From Pseudomonas sp. GM48 (lineage in GTDB: Bacteria > Pseudomonadota > Gammaproteobacteria > Pseudomonadales > Pseudomonadaceae): a stretch of 64,000 nt of DNA. The translations under genes were made by a program, and so were the position numbers. The notes under the pieces are model-generated. The model was not told where the DNA came from. It worked only from the letters and a program-made list of their open reading frames with translations, and made no database searches. Positions within the stretch are counted from its first letter, which is position 1; each line of letters begins with the position of its first letter. Positions 17,733 through 28,089 of this stretch are shown one piece after another. The stretch lies in NCBI RefSeq assembly GCF_000282335.1, contig NZ_AKJM01000040.1, positions 1 to 64,000 of the forward strand. The letters are read 5' to 3'.

Positions 17733-19397
17733 ATGCGCGATTACTTGTCTGCTACTTCTCAGTTCAATTATCAGCACACCGTCGACGCCGCACTCGCAGG
17801 CGATCTGACGGCCCTCAACGCCTGTGTCGAATGCTGTGACCGGCATGCCTTGCCGGGGCGCATCGCGCTGTTCTGGGAAGGCCGCGACGGCACCGGTGCG
17901 ACGTACACCTTCACCGAATTGCAGGACAAGGCCGCGCGTTTCGCCAATTATCTGCTGGCCCAGGGCGTGAAGAAGGGCGACAAGGTCGCCGGCCTGTTGC
18001 CACGCAACATCGAATTGTTGATCACCGTGTTCGCTACCTGGCGCATCGGCGCGGTGTATCAACCGCTATTCACCGCGTTCGGCCCCAAAGCCATCGAGCA
18101 CCGCCTGAGCTGCTCGGGTGCCAAAGTGGTGGTCACCGATGCGGTGAACCGGCCGAAACTCGCCGAAGTCGCCGATTGCCCGACCACGGTTACCGTCACC
18201 GGCGCCAAAGGGCAGGGCCTGGTTCGTGGCGACTTCAGTTTCTGGGCCGAACTGGCCAATTATTCCGCCGACTGTGCACCAGTGCTGCTGACCGGCGAAG
18301 ATCCGTTCCTGCTGATGTTCACCTCAGGCACCACCGGCCCGTCGAAAGCACTGTCGGTGCCGCTCAAGGCCATCGTCGCGTTCCAGAGCTACACCCGCGA
18401 TGCGGTGGATCTGCGCCCGGAAGACGCGTTCTGGAACGTCGCCGACCCGGGTTGGGCCTACGGCATCTATTTCGGTGTCACGGGGCCGATGTCCATGGGC
18501 CATCCGATCACCTTTTACGACGGCCCGTTCACCCTCGAAAGCACCTGCCGGGTGATCAACAAGTACGGGATTACCAACCTCACCGGCTCGCCGACAGCCT
18601 ACCGTTTGTTGATTGCCGGTGGTGATGAATTCGCCAAATCCATCAAGGGCAAGTTGCGTATCGTCAGCAGCGCCGGCGAGCCGCTGAACCCGGAAGTGAT
18701 CCGCTGGTTCGCCGACAACCTCGGCGTGGTCATCCACGACCATTACGGGCAGACCGAACTGGGCATGGTGCTGTGCAACCACCACGGCCTTGAGCACCCG
18801 ATCCACATGGGCGCCGCCGGTTTTGCCTCGCCAGGCCACCGCATTGTGGTTCTGGATGACGAGTACAAGGAACTGGGCGTTGGCCAGCCGGGCATTTTGG
18901 CCATCGACCGCAGCCAATCGCCGATGTGCTGGTTCGCCGGCTACGAAGGCGGGCCGACCAAGGCTTTCGTTGGCAACTACTACCTGAGTGGCGACACCGT
19001 TGAGTGGAACCCGGACGGCAGCATCAGCTTCGTCGGTCGCAGTGATGACGTGATTACCACTTCAGGCTACCGGGTCGGTCCGTTCGATGTGGAAAGTGCG
19101 TTGATCGAACACCCGGCCGTGGTCGAGGCTGCCGTGGTCGGCAAGCCCGATCCCGAGCGCACCGAACTGGTCAAGGCCTTCGTCGTGCTCAGCCCGCAAT
19201 ACCGCGCAGAACCTGCGTTGGCCGAAGAGCTGCGCCAGCACGTGCGCAAGCGTCTGGCGGCGCACTCGTACCCCCGTGAAATCGAATTTGTCAGCGAATT
19301 GCCGAAAACCCCAAGCGGCAAATTGCAGCGCTTTATCTTGCGCAACCAGGAAATCGCCAAGGCTCAAGAGGCTGCGGCGAAGAACGTTCCAGCTTGA
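17733..19397 (+). CDS. Acyl-CoA synthetase (AMP-forming)
   Basis: A 554-residue member of the ANL superfamily that activates a carboxylic acid to its CoA thioester with ATP. The P-loop motif [12 protein letters not shown], the A5 motif HYGQTELGM, the A7 motif [22 protein letters not shown] and the A10 lysine in [11 protein letters not shown] are all present. It heads a five-gene set (synthetase, SDR, thiolase, acyl-CoA dehydrogenase, hydratase) in the same order as P. putida PP_2213-PP_2217 (from memory), a set tied to isoleucine and branched-alcohol breakdown. The acid is probably short and branched. Confidence 0.85.
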   Translation: MRDYLSATSQFNYQHTVDAALAGDLTALNACVECCDRHALPGRIALFWEGRDGTGATYTFTELQDKAARFANYLLAQGVKKGDKVAGLLPRNIELLITVFATWRIGAVYQPLFTAFGPKAIEHRLSCSGAKVVVTDAVNRPKLAEVADCPTTVTVTGAKGQGLVRGDFSFWAELANYSADCAPVLLTGEDPFLLMFTSGTTGPSKALSVPLKAIVAFQSYTRDAVDLRPEDAFWNVADPGWAYGIYFGVTGPMSMGHPITFYDGPFTLESTCRVINKYGITNLTGSPTAYRLLIAGGDEFAKSIKGKLRIVSSAGEPLNPEVIRWFADNLGVVIHDHYGQTELGMVLCNHHGLEHPIHMGAAGFASPGHRIVVLDDEYKELGVGQPGILAIDRSQSPMCWFAGYEGGPTKAFVGNYYLSGDTVEWNPDGSISFVGRSDDVITTSGYRVGPFDVESALIEHPAVVEAAVVGKPDPERTELVKAFVVLSPQYRAEPALAEELRQHVRKRLAAHSYPREIEFVSELPKTPSGKLQRFILRNQEIAKAQEAAAKNVPA

Positions 19398-19410
19398 ATC
19401 CAGGGAAACA

Positions 19411-20175
19411 ATGATGCAGATCGAGAACAAGATTTTTATCGTCACTGGCGGCGCTTCCGGCCTCGGTGCCGCCACCGCCGAGGTGCTGGTCGCCGCTGGC
19501 GCGAAAGTGATGCTGGTGGACATGAACGCCGAGGCCGTTGCGGCCCAGGCCCAGCGCCTTGGCGCGCAAAGCGTGGTGGCGGACATCAGCAACGAAGCGG
19601 CGGCCGAAGCGGCTGTGCAAGCGACGGTCAAAGCCTTCGGCGGCCTCAACGGTCTGGTCAATTGCGCCGGCATCGTGCGTGGCGAGAAGATTCTCGGCAA
19701 GAACGGTCCACACACGCTGTCCAGTTTCAGCCAGGTGATCAACGTCAACCTGATCGGCAGCTTCAACATGCTGCGTCTTGCGGCAGCGGCGATTGCCGAG
19801 ACCGAAGCGGATGCCGACGGCGAGCGCGGCGTGATCATCAACACCGCCTCTGCTGCGGCTTACGACGGCCAGATTGGTCAGGCGGCTTACTCGGCGTCCA
19901 AAGGTGCGATTGTCAGCCTGACCTTGCCCGCTGCCCGCGAACTGGCACGCTTCGGCATCCGTGTGATGACGATCGCTCCCGGCATCTTCGAGACCCCGAT
20001 GATGGCGGGTATGACCCAGGAAGTCCGCGACTCCCTGGCGGCTGGCGTGCCATTTCCGCCGCGTCTGGGCAAACCGGGCGAGTACGCTGGGCTGGTCAGG
20101 CATATTATTGAAAACAGCATGCTCAATGGCGAGGTGATCCGTCTCGACGGTGCCTTGCGCATGGCCGCCAAGTAA
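19411..20175 (+). CDS. SDR, probable 2-methyl-3-hydroxybutyryl-CoA dehydrogenase
   Basis: A 254-residue short-chain dehydrogenase related to type II 3-hydroxyacyl-CoA dehydrogenase (HSD10). The NAD site is TGGASGLG (12-19); the catalytic residues are Ser147, Tyr160 and Lys164 (YSASK). [21 protein letters not shown] is a hallmark of this subgroup. The ATG at 19411 is preferred because AGGGA lies just upstream; it starts 13 bases after the synthetase stop. With the flanking thiolase and acyl-CoA dehydrogenase it fits the isoleucine pathway step. Substrate inferred. Confidence 0.85.
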   Translation: MMQIENKIFIVTGGASGLGAATAEVLVAAGAKVMLVDMNAEAVAAQAQRLGAQSVVADISNEAAAEAAVQATVKAFGGLNGLVNCAGIVRGEKILGKNGPHTLSSFSQVINVNLIGSFNMLRLAAAAIAETEADADGERGVIINTASAAAYDGQIGQAAYSASKGAIVSLTLPAARELARFGIRVMTIAPGIFETPMMAGMTQEVRDSLAAGVPFPPRLGKPGEYAGLVRHIIENSMLNGEVIRLDGALRMAAK

Positions 20176-20187
20176 GGAGGATTTGTC

Positions 20188-21381
20188 ATGACTATGTCCA
20201 ACGATCCAATCGTTATCGTCAGCGCCGTCCGCACCCCGATGGGCGGTTTCCAGGGCGATCTGAAAAGCCTGACCGCGCCGCAACTCGGTGCTGCTGCCAT
20301 CAAGGCCGCGGTTGAGCGCGCCGGCGTCGCCAGTGATAGCGTCGATGAAGTGCTGTTTGGCTGCGTACTGCCGGCTGGCCTTGGCCAGGCTCCGGCGCGT
20401 CAAGCGGCGCTGGGTGCCGGGCTGGATAAATCGACCCGCTGCACCACCCTGAACAAGATGTGTGGTTCCGGCATGGAAGCGACGATTCTGGCCCACGACA
20501 TGTTGTTGGCTGGCAGTGCCGACGTCGTGGTCGCCGGTGGCATGGAAAGCATGTCCAACGCGCCGTATCTGCTGGACCGCGCCCGTGCCGGCTACCGCAT
20601 GGGCCATGGCCGGGTGCAGGACTCGATGTTCCTTGACGGCCTCGAAGACGCCTACGACAAGGGCCGCCTGATGGGCACCTTCGCCGAAGACTGCGCCGAA
20701 ACCAACGGCTTCAGCCGTGAAGCCCAGGACGCGTTCGCCATCGCCTCGACCACTCGCGCCCAGCAGGCGATCCAGGACGGCAGCTTCAAGGACGAAATCG
20801 TCCCACTGACCGTGACGGTCGGCAAAGAGCAAGTCGTGATCAGCAATGACGAGCAGCCGCCAAAAGCCAAACTGGACAAGATCGCTTCGCTGAAACCGGC
20901 GTTCCGCGAGGGTGGCAGCGTGACGGCGGCCAACTCCAGTTCGATCTCCGACGGTGCGGCGGCGCTGGTGTTGATGCGCCAGTCGCAAGCACAGAAACAA
21001 GGCCTGAAACCGTTGGCGGTGATTCATGGTCACGCGGCGTTCGCCGACACCCCGGGCCTGTTCCCGGTGGCACCGATTGGCGCCATCAAGAAATTGATGA
21101 AAAAAACCGGCTGGTCGCTCAACGACGTCGATCTGGTGGAAGTCAACGAAGCCTTCGCCGTGGTCGGCATGGCCGCGATGACTCATCTGGAAATCCCCCA
21201 CGAGAAACTCAACGTGCACGGCGGTGCTTGCGCCTTGGGTCACCCGATCGGGGCGTCTGGTGCGCGGATTCTCGTGACCTTGCTTTCGGCCCTGCGCCAG
21301 AAAGGCCTGAAACGCGGCGTCGCAGCGATTTGCATCGGCGGCGGTGAAGCGACGGCCATGGCCGTGGAATGCCTGTACTGA
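20188..21381 (+). CDS. Acetyl-CoA acetyltransferase (thiolase)
   Basis: A 397-residue thiolase. The nucleophile is Cys92 (NKMCGSGMEA); the C-terminal His and Cys occur in GGACALGHPIGASG and CIGGGEA. It follows the SDR by 12 bases with a strong AAGGAGG site. In this context it probably cleaves 2-methylacetoacetyl-CoA to acetyl-CoA and propionyl-CoA; general acetoacetyl-CoA thiolase activity is equally possible from sequence alone. Confidence 0.88.
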   Translation: MTMSNDPIVIVSAVRTPMGGFQGDLKSLTAPQLGAAAIKAAVERAGVASDSVDEVLFGCVLPAGLGQAPARQAALGAGLDKSTRCTTLNKMCGSGMEATILAHDMLLAGSADVVVAGGMESMSNAPYLLDRARAGYRMGHGRVQDSMFLDGLEDAYDKGRLMGTFAEDCAETNGFSREAQDAFAIASTTRAQQAIQDGSFKDEIVPLTVTVGKEQVVISNDEQPPKAKLDKIASLKPAFREGGSVTAANSSSISDGAAALVLMRQSQAQKQGLKPLAVIHGHAAFADTPGLFPVAPIGAIKKLMKKTGWSLNDVDLVEVNEAFAVVGMAAMTHLEIPHEKLNVHGGACALGHPIGASGARILVTLLSALRQKGLKRGVAAICIGGGEATAMAVECLY

Positions 21382-21398
21382 AATAGACGCAAAACCCA

Positions 21399-21490
21399 TG
21401 TGGGAGCGGGCTTGCTCGCGAAAGCGGTGTGTCATTCAACAAAGAATTCGACTGACACGGCCTCTTCGCGAGCAAGCCCGCTCCCACAGG
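21399..21490. repeat. REP pair (REPIN), class A
   Basis: TGTGGGAGCGGGCTTGCTCG and its inverted copy enclose about 45 bases. It separates the thiolase from the acyl-CoA dehydrogenase inside a co-directional gene set. Confidence 0.88.
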
Positions 21491-21522
21491 GATTCGCACT
21501 TAGCTTGATTCAAGGATTCACC

Positions 21523-22650
21523 ATGATCCCCAATGACGACCAACAACAAATCCGCGACATGGCCCGGGACTTTGCCCAGGAACGGCTGAAGCCGTTCGCT
21601 GCCGAATGGGATCGCGAACACCGCTTTCCCAAGGAAGCCATCGGCGAGATGGCCGGGCTGGGTTTCTTTGGCATGCTGGTGCCGGAACAGTGGGGCGGAT
21701 GCGACACCGGTTACCTGGCCTACGCCATGGCCCTGGAAGAAATTGCCGCTGGCGATGGCGCCTGCTCGACCATCATGAGCGTGCACAACTCCGTGGGCTG
21801 CGTGCCGATCCTCAACTACGGCACGGATGAGCAGAAAGAACGCTTCCTCAAACCACTGGCCAGCGGTGCGATGCTCGGCGCCTTCGCACTGACCGAACCC
21901 CAGGCCGGTTCCGACGCCAGCGGCCTGAAAACCCGTGCCCGTCTGGAGGGCGATCACTACGTGCTCAACGGCTGCAAGCAGTTCATCACCTCCGGGCGCA
22001 ATGCCGGTGTGGTGATTGTGTTTGCGGTGACCGATCCGAACGCCGGCAAGCGTGGCATCAGCGCGTTTATCGTGCCGACCGACTCGCCCGGCTACACCGT
22101 TGCGCGGGTCGAGGACAAGCTCGGCCAGCATGCGTCCGACACCTGCCAGATCCTCTTCGAAGACGTGAAGGTCCCGGTGGCCAACCGTTTGGGCGAGGAG
22201 GGCGAAGGCTACAGGATTGCCCTGGCCAACCTTGAAGGCGGCCGCGTCGGCATCGCTTCGCAATCGGTGGGCATGGCCCGCGCCGCGTTTGAAGCGGCCC
22301 GTGACTACGCCCGTGAGCGCGAGAGCTTCGGCAAGCCGATCATCGAACACCAGGCCGTGGCGTTCCGCCTGGCGGACATGGCCACCCAGATCGCCGTGGC
22401 GCGACAAATGGTGCACTACGCCGCCGCCCTGCGCGACAGTGGCAAACCGGCCCTGGTCGAAGCGTCTATGGCCAAGTTGTTCGCCTCGGAAATGGCCGAG
22501 AAGGTATGCTCCTCGGCGCTGCAAACCCTTGGCGGCTACGGTTACCTCAACGACTTCCCGCTGGAGCGGATCTACCGCGACGTGCGGGTCTGCCAGATCT
22601 ACGAAGGCACCAGCGATATTCAGCGCATGGTCATTTCGCGCAATCTATAA
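21523..22650 (+). CDS. Acyl-CoA dehydrogenase, probable 2-methylbutyryl-CoA type
   Basis: A 375-residue FAD flavoprotein that oxidises acyl-CoA to enoyl-CoA and passes electrons to [15 protein letters not shown] binds [21 protein letters not shown] is the family C-terminal signature, and [10 protein letters not shown] carries the catalytic Glu. The ATG at 21523 has AAGGA nine bases upstream; frames reaching further back would run into the REP. The cluster context suggests short branched acyl-CoA. Confidence 0.87.
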   Translation: MIPNDDQQQIRDMARDFAQERLKPFAAEWDREHRFPKEAIGEMAGLGFFGMLVPEQWGGCDTGYLAYAMALEEIAAGDGACSTIMSVHNSVGCVPILNYGTDEQKERFLKPLASGAMLGAFALTEPQAGSDASGLKTRARLEGDHYVLNGCKQFITSGRNAGVVIVFAVTDPNAGKRGISAFIVPTDSPGYTVARVEDKLGQHASDTCQILFEDVKVPVANRLGEEGEGYRIALANLEGGRVGIASQSVGMARAAFEAARDYARERESFGKPIIEHQAVAFRLADMATQIAVARQMVHYAAALRDSGKPALVEASMAKLFASEMAEKVCSSALQTLGGYGYLNDFPLERIYRDVRVCQIYEGTSDIQRMVISRNL

Positions 22651-22663
22651 GAAGGAGTTCCCT

Positions 22664-23452
22664 GTGAGCGACAAAGAGCTGAGCTACGAAACGATTTTGT
22701 TGGAAATCCACGGCCGCGTCGGCCTGATTACCCTCAACCGTCCACAAGCGCTGAATGCCTTGAACGCGCAGATCGTCAGCGAATTGAACCACGCCCTTGA
22801 TGGCCTGGAAGCTGATTCGAACATCGGCTGCATCGTCCTGACCGGGTCGAAAAAAGCTTTCGCCGCTGGCGCCGATATCAAGGAAATGGCGGAGCTGACC
22901 TATCCGCAGATCTATATCGACGACCTGTTCAGCGACAGCGACCGCGTAGCCAACCGCCGCAAGCCGATCATTGCGGCGGTCAACGGTTTCGCTTTGGGTG
23001 GCGGCTGTGAGCTGGCGCTGATGTGCGACTTCATTCTGGCTGGCGACAACGCCAAGTTCGGTCAGCCGGAAATCAACCTCGGCGTGTTGCCGGGCATGGG
23101 CGGCACCCAGCGCCTGACCCGTGCGGTGGGCAAGGCCAAGGCCATGGAAATGTGCTTGAGCGGGCGTTTGATCGATGCCGTGGAAGCGGAGCGTTGCGGC
23201 ATCGTGGCGCGTATCGTGCCGAGCGATGAGCTGCTGGATGAAGCGCTGAAAGTCGCGGCGTTGATCGCCAAAAAATCGTTGCCGATTGCGATGATGGTCA
23301 AGGAAAGCGTCAACCGTGCCTTCGAAGTGAGCCTGGCCGAAGGCGTGCGCTTTGAGCGTCGGGTGTTCCATGCAGCGTTTGCGACGCAGGATCAGAAGGA
23401 AGGAATGGCGGCGTTCATTGCCAAGCGTGAAGCGGAATTCCAAGGCAAGTAA
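22664..23452 (+). CDS. Enoyl-CoA hydratase
   Basis: A 262-residue crotonase. The likely start is GTG at 22664, with GAAGGAG seven bases upstream and 13 bases after the dehydrogenase stop. The oxyanion-hole motif [10 protein letters not shown], the [17 protein letters not shown] helix and the catalytic Glu in [18 protein letters not shown] are intact. It hydrates the enoyl-CoA made by the preceding gene (tiglyl-CoA if the pathway is isoleucine degradation). Confidence 0.88.
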   Translation: MSDKELSYETILLEIHGRVGLITLNRPQALNALNAQIVSELNHALDGLEADSNIGCIVLTGSKKAFAAGADIKEMAELTYPQIYIDDLFSDSDRVANRRKPIIAAVNGFALGGGCELALMCDFILAGDNAKFGQPEINLGVLPGMGGTQRLTRAVGKAKAMEMCLSGRLIDAVEAERCGIVARIVPSDELLDEALKVAALIAKKSLPIAMMVKESVNRAFEVSLAEGVRFERRVFHAAFATQDQKEGMAAFIAKREAEFQGK

Positions 23453-23472
23453 TGCTGCGTTTTCACTGACGC

Positions 23473-23549
23473 TTTCGCGAGCAAGCCCGCTCCCACATTG
23501 GACCTCAGCGTTTCCGAGATCCTTTGTGGGAGCGGGCTTGCTCGCGAAG
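23473..23549. repeat. REP pair, class A, reversed arrangement
   Basis: Two class A elements in inverted orientation but with the opposite order to the usual REPIN. The first reads TTCGCGAGCAAGCCCGCTCC, the second TGTGGGAGCGGGCTTGCTCG. Located between convergent genes. Confidence 0.85.
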
Positions 23550-23560
23550 CTTTTAGAGCT

Positions 23561-24712
23561 TCACACCAGGTAGTTCTTCAGTTCGCGGGCAATCACCATC
23601 CGCTGAATCTCGCTCGACCCTTCGTAGATCTGCGTGATCCGCGCATCCCGGTAGTACTTCTCCACCGGGTAATCTTCCAGATAGCCATAGCCGCCATGAA
23701 TCTGAATGGCGGACGAACAGACCTTTTCCGCCATTTCCGAAGCAAACAGCTTGGCTTGTGACGCCTCCGACAAGCAGGGCTTGCCGGCCGTGCGCAGGCG
23801 CGCGGCGTGCAGGATCAGCAACCGAGCGGCGTTCAACTGCATGTGCATGTCGGCCAGCAAATTGGCGATGCTCTGGTGTTCATTGATCGCTTTGCCGAAC
23901 TGCACACGATCACGGGAGTAGGCCAGCGCCGCTTCAAACGCAGCACGGGCGATGCCCAGCGCCTGGGCGGCGATGCCGATGCGGCCGCCTTCGAGGTTGG
24001 ACAGGGCGATGGCCAGGCCTTTTCCACGCTCGCCGAGCAGATTGGCTTCAGGGATGGTGCAGTCGTTCAGGGTGACCGCGCAGGTGTCGGAAGCGCGGAT
24101 GCCCATTTTGTGCTCGGTGCGATCAACGATAAAACCGGCGGTGTCGGTGGGTACCAGGAACGCCGAGATGCCACGCTTGCCCAGGTCCGGGTCGGTCACG
24201 GCAAATACAATCGCCAGCTTGGCGCGCTTGCCGTTGCTGACGAATTGCTTGGCGCCGTTGATCACCCACTGGCCGTCGCGCAGTTCGGCGCGGGTGCGCA
24301 GGTTGTGGGCCTCGGAACCGGCCTGGGGTTCGGTTAGGCAGAAGCAGCCGATGACCTGGCCGCTGGCCAGGTCCGCCAGCCAGGTCTGTTTCTGTTCTTC
24401 GCTGCCGTAGTTGAGCACCGGCCCGCAGCCCACGGAGTTGTGGATGCTCATGAAGGCGCCGGTAGCACCGTCGCCGGCGGAAATCTCTTCTACCGCCAGG
24501 GCGTAGGCCACGTAGTCGACATAGGTGCCGCCCCATTCCTCAGGCACCACCATGCCGAGCAAGCCCAGTTCGCCCATCTTCGCCACCAGGCCGTCGTCGA
24601 TCCAGCCGGCCTTTTCCCAGGCCTGGGCATGGGGCGCGATTTCGCCACGGGCAAAATCCCGGGCCATGTCGCGGATCATGACTTGCTCTTCGCTCAATTC
24701 GATATCGTGCAT
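23561..24712 (-). CDS. Acyl-CoA dehydrogenase, probable isobutyryl-CoA type
   Basis: A 383-residue acyl-CoA dehydrogenase. [17 protein letters not shown] forms part of the FAD pocket, [18 protein letters not shown] the C-terminal signature and [10 protein letters not shown] the catalytic Glu region. It starts three bases after the 3-hydroxyisobutyryl-CoA hydrolase gene, which supports a valine-pathway role (isobutyryl-CoA to methacrylyl-CoA). It converges on the hydratase gene across a REP pair. Confidence 0.86.
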   Translation of the reverse strand: MHDIELSEEQVMIRDMARDFARGEIAPHAQAWEKAGWIDDGLVAKMGELGLLGMVVPEEWGGTYVDYVAYALAVEEISAGDGATGAFMSIHNSVGCGPVLNYGSEEQKQTWLADLASGQVIGCFCLTEPQAGSEAHNLRTRAELRDGQWVINGAKQFVSNGKRAKLAIVFAVTDPDLGKRGISAFLVPTDTAGFIVDRTEHKMGIRASDTCAVTLNDCTIPEANLLGERGKGLAIALSNLEGGRIGIAAQALGIARAAFEAALAYSRDRVQFGKAINEHQSIANLLADMHMQLNAARLLILHAARLRTAGKPCLSEASQAKLFASEMAEKVCSSAIQIHGGYGYLEDYPVEKYYRDARITQIYEGSSEIQRMVIARELKNYLV

Positions 24713-24715
24713 GGC

Positions 24716-25822
24716 TCAGCTCTCGCTCTGGTCAAACCCGCTGAAGAAGCTCGCCACGTGTTCGGCGTCCAGCGCCTTGAGGGTTGGCGGGTTCCAGCGT
24801 GGTGTTTTGTCTTTGTCGATCAGCAAGGCGCGCACGCCTTCGATCAGGTCGCCGCGCTCGAACCACTGGCGGTCCAGATGCAGCTCAAGGGCGAAACATT
24901 GTTCAAGTGGCAGCTCGCGTCCGCGACGCAGCATTTCCAGGGTGACGCCCATGGCCAGTGGCGAGCGGGTTTCCAGCAGGTCGGCGGTGGTGACGGCCCA
25001 CTCATGGCTGTCGGCGACCGTGACCTGGCGCAGTTGCTCCACAATACTCGGCACATCGGGTTGGGCGAAGAAGTGGTCGATGGCCGGGCGCAGTGCACTC
25101 AATGGAGCGTCGGGCAGCTGCTGGACGGCGAGTTTTGCCAGCAGGCCTTGCAGGTCCTTGAGCGGCGTGTCGTGCCACTCGAGCTGGTCAAGACTCTCGT
25201 CCAGGACGCCCAGTTTGTCGCTTTCCAGGTACCAGTCGGCCAGGCCGCAATACAGCGCATCGGCGGCGCGAATCTGCACGCCGCTGACGCCGAGGTAAAT
25301 CCCCAGTTCACCAGGGATGCGCGGCAGGAAGTAACTGCCGCCGACGTCGGGGAAATAGCCAATGCCGACTTCCGGCATCGCCAGGCGGCTTTTCTCGGTG
25401 ACCACGCGCAAGTCTGCGCCTTGCACCAGACCCATGCCGCCGCCGAGGACAAAACCGTCCATCAGGGCCAGCACTGGTTTGCGGTAATGATGGATCGCGA
25501 GGTCGAGGGCGTATTCTTCGACGAAGAAATCTTCATGCAGGGTATCGCCGCTTTTGAAGCTGTCATACAGCGAGCGAATGTCGCCGCCGGCGCAGAAGGC
25601 TTTTTCGCCGGCGCCGCGCAAGACCACCGCATGTACTTGCGAATCCTGGGCCCAGGCGTCGAGCTGGCGGTGCAGGTTGCGCACCATGTCCAGGGTCAGG
25701 GCATTGAGGCCGGCGGGGCGGTTGAGGGTCAGATGACCGATGTGGTTGCGCACCTCGGCCAGCACTTCGTTTTGCATGGCATCCATGGACAGCGGCCCCT
25801 TCGATGAAACCTGAGCAGTCAT
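24716..25822 (-). CDS. 3-hydroxyisobutyryl-CoA hydrolase / enoyl-CoA hydratase family
   Basis: A 368-residue crotonase-fold protein; this length and the long C-terminal extension are typical of 3-hydroxyisobutyryl-CoA hydrolases rather than the roughly 260-residue hydratases. Visible motifs are KAFCAGGDIRSLYD, GFVLGGGMGLVQGADLRV and MPEVGIGYFPDVGGSYFLPR. The ATG at 25822 has GGGAG six bases upstream; a frame further upstream is open but overlaps the LysR gene region. Acts in valine breakdown, releasing 3-hydroxyisobutyrate. Likely co-transcribed with the downstream acyl-CoA dehydrogenase. Confidence 0.85.
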   Translation of the reverse strand: MTAQVSSKGPLSMDAMQNEVLAEVRNHIGHLTLNRPAGLNALTLDMVRNLHRQLDAWAQDSQVHAVVLRGAGEKAFCAGGDIRSLYDSFKSGDTLHEDFFVEEYALDLAIHHYRKPVLALMDGFVLGGGMGLVQGADLRVVTEKSRLAMPEVGIGYFPDVGGSYFLPRIPGELGIYLGVSGVQIRAADALYCGLADWYLESDKLGVLDESLDQLEWHDTPLKDLQGLLAKLAVQQLPDAPLSALRPAIDHFFAQPDVPSIVEQLRQVTVADSHEWAVTTADLLETRSPLAMGVTLEMLRRGRELPLEQCFALELHLDRQWFERGDLIEGVRALLIDKDKTPRWNPPTLKALDAEHVASFFSGFDQSES

Positions 25823-25986
25823 CACTAACTCCCTGCTTTTATTGTTCTTTATCGAGATGCTCGCGCGCGAGCGATGGGGGATCGTATCAGTGCAAATTTG
25901 CCTTGTACAACCCGGATAAGTGCAGGTTATCTGTGCATTTTTGCATGGTGATGACCGGCACTGTTTCAGCGTAGACCACGGCGTAT

Positions 25987-26880
25987 TCAGGCAAACGCCG
26001 CGAGCAAATCCTCTTCGAACGCCTTCTGCGCATCGCCGGCCACCTGCGCCCGGTGCCGGGCCAGATGAAACGCGACATCGAAACTCATATCGCTTCGACG
26101 CACGGCCCTGAGCAATCCTTTTTCTTCCCAGCCACGGGCAAAGTGGCTGGGCAAATAACCGACATGCTTGCCGGAAAGGATGAAGGCGAGGGTGCCTTCG
26201 ACCTGTTCCGAACGCGCCGAACACCGCTTGCCCTGAAAGGGTTCGTCACTGCGCAGGAAACGGTAGGGGTGATCGACCCGGTCGCAGGACTGGAGATCCT
26301 GATCGTCCGGTTGCGCGCTGGTGAACAGCGGATGGCCGGGAGCGCAATACAAGTGCTGGGTTTCTATGAACAGTTGGCGGTAGTCAAACGCGCTTTGCAC
26401 TTGTGAGAAATAACCGATGGCGAGGTCCAGCCGCTGTTGCAGCAGCAAGCGTTCCATTTCGCCGGGCATGGCGCTGATCAGTTCGATACGCACCGACTCG
26501 TCCCGCTCTCGGAAACGCCGGATCGCTTCGGCCACTCGTTGCAGCACCGATTGATCCAGGGCTTCGGACAGACCCAGGCGCACTTCGCCGATCAAGCGTC
26601 CGGCCACGCCGTTGGATTGATGGCGGAACGCTTCGATGGACTGGAACAACCCGCGGGTGGCGCTGAGCAATTGCTCGCCCTTGGGGGTGATTTTGAATCC
26701 GCCCTTGCCGCGACTGCATAAGCGATAGCCGAGACGGGTTTCCAGCTTGGCCATTTGCTGGCTGATGCTCGACTGGCTCAACCCCAACTCGCCCTGGGCT
26801 GCGCTGAACCCGCCGCACTCCACCACGCTGACAAACAGACGCAACAATTGCAGATCCAGATCATGCAGTTGGCCGAGCAT
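25987..26880 (-). CDS. LysR-family transcriptional regulator
   Basis: A 297-residue regulator: helix-turn-helix LRLFVSVVECGGFSAAQGEL and SQSSISQQMAKLETRLGYRL, then an effector domain. The ATG at 26880 is preferred over the TTG one codon earlier; GGAG is nine bases upstream. Divergent from the polyamine-type binding protein and ureohydrolase genes, its likely targets. Confidence 0.87.
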   Translation of the reverse strand: MLGQLHDLDLQLLRLFVSVVECGGFSAAQGELGLSQSSISQQMAKLETRLGYRLCSRGKGGFKITPKGEQLLSATRGLFQSIEAFRHQSNGVAGRLIGEVRLGLSEALDQSVLQRVAEAIRRFRERDESVRIELISAMPGEMERLLLQQRLDLAIGYFSQVQSAFDYRQLFIETQHLYCAPGHPLFTSAQPDDQDLQSCDRVDHPYRFLRSDEPFQGKRCSARSEQVEGTLAFILSGKHVGYLPSHFARGWEEKGLLRAVRRSDMSFDVAFHLARHRAQVAGDAQKAFEEDLLAAFA

Positions 26881-26981
26881 CAAACATTACTCCGTCATAA
26901 AGTCAGGTTAATTAACTTGATATTTCACCAATGTATCCGACGACGCATCCTGCAACCACTTCCTCTGGTCAGGTGTTCGTC

Positions 26982-28073
26982 ATGGCTCCCATGTTCAAGC
27001 TGTGTTTACCCGCGCTATTCCTTGCCATGGCTGCATCGGCCCAGGCCGAAGACAACGTGGTCAATCTGTACAGTTGGGCTGATTACGTCGCCCCCGAAAC
27101 CCTGCAACGGTTCGAGCAGGAAACCGGCATCCATGTGCGCTACGACACCTTTGACTCTTCGGAAGTGCTGGAGACCAAGTTGCTCACTGGCGGCAGCGGT
27201 TATGACGTGGTGGTGCCGTCTTCCAGTGTGCTGGCCCGGGGCCTTGCCGCCGGGGCGTTGAAACCGATCCCCCACGAAGGCCTCAAGGGTTACGCCAACC
27301 TCGATCCGGATTTGCTGGAAAAACTCGCCGCTGTCGATCCGGGCAACCGCTACGGCGTGCCTTATACCTGGGGCACATTGGGATTTGGCATGAACGTCGA
27401 GGCGGTAAAGCAGCGCTTGCCGGATGTGCCACTCAACAGTCTGGATATGCTGTTCAAGCCCGAGTACGCGAGCAAGTTGAAGGATTGCGGCATCGCCATT
27501 CTCGACTCGCCCCAGGAAGTGATCGGGCTGGCGCTGCACTACCTGGGTAAAGATCCCTACAGCATCGACAAGAACGATCTGTCAGCCGCCGAGGCGTTGC
27601 TGCATCAGTTGCAGCCGAATGTGCTGTACGTCGCCACTGGACGGCAGATCAGCGACCTGGCCAATGGCAGCGTTTGTCTGGCATTGACCTACAACGGTGA
27701 CGCGAGCATGGCCGCCGATCAGGCGCGCAAAGCCAACAAACCCTATGAAATTGCCTACCGGATTCCCAAGGAAGGCACCCTCGTCTGGCAGGACAACCTG
27801 GCCATTCCCAAGGACGCGCCGCACCCCGAAGCCGCCCGCGCCTTTATCGAGTTCATGTTGCGCCCCGAGTCCGTCGCGGCACTGACCAACACGTTGTTCT
27901 TCGCCACGGCGAACCAGGCCGCCACACCGCTGGTGGATGAAGCGGTGCGCACCGACCCGGACATCTATCCACTGGCTGACGTGCGCGAACGGCTGTATGC
28001 CGACCGCAGCATGAACCTCAAGGACATGCGTCAGCGCACCCGTCTGTGGACCACTTTCCGTAGTCGCCAATAA
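26982..28073 (+). CDS. Periplasmic polyamine-type binding protein (PotF/SpuD-like)
   Basis: A 363-residue substrate-binding protein with a signal peptide ending at AASAQAEDN. NLYSWADYVAPETLQRFEQETG and VVVPSSSVLARG are typical of PotD/PotF-family proteins that bind putrescine or spermidine. No permease or ATPase genes are adjacent, so it either feeds a transporter encoded elsewhere or serves as a sensor. The next gene, 16 bases downstream, encodes an agmatinase-type enzyme, so the ligand may be agmatine or a related guanidino compound. The exact start (26982 or 26991) is uncertain. Confidence 0.82.
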   Translation: MAPMFKLCLPALFLAMAASAQAEDNVVNLYSWADYVAPETLQRFEQETGIHVRYDTFDSSEVLETKLLTGGSGYDVVVPSSSVLARGLAAGALKPIPHEGLKGYANLDPDLLEKLAAVDPGNRYGVPYTWGTLGFGMNVEAVKQRLPDVPLNSLDMLFKPEYASKLKDCGIAILDSPQEVIGLALHYLGKDPYSIDKNDLSAAEALLHQLQPNVLYVATGRQISDLANGSVCLALTYNGDASMAADQARKANKPYEIAYRIPKEGTLVWQDNLAIPKDAPHPEAARAFIEFMLRPESVAALTNTLFFATANQAATPLVDEAVRTDPDIYPLADVRERLYADRSMNLKDMRQRTRLWTTFRSRQ

Positions 28074-28089
28074 TAAAAAGGAGCCTTCA

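Noticed and set aside
19333..21435. 700-residue minus-strand open frame opposite the SDR and thiolase genes
   Set aside because: His/Arg/Gly-rich antisense translation of two well-supported genes; typical of high-GC DNA.
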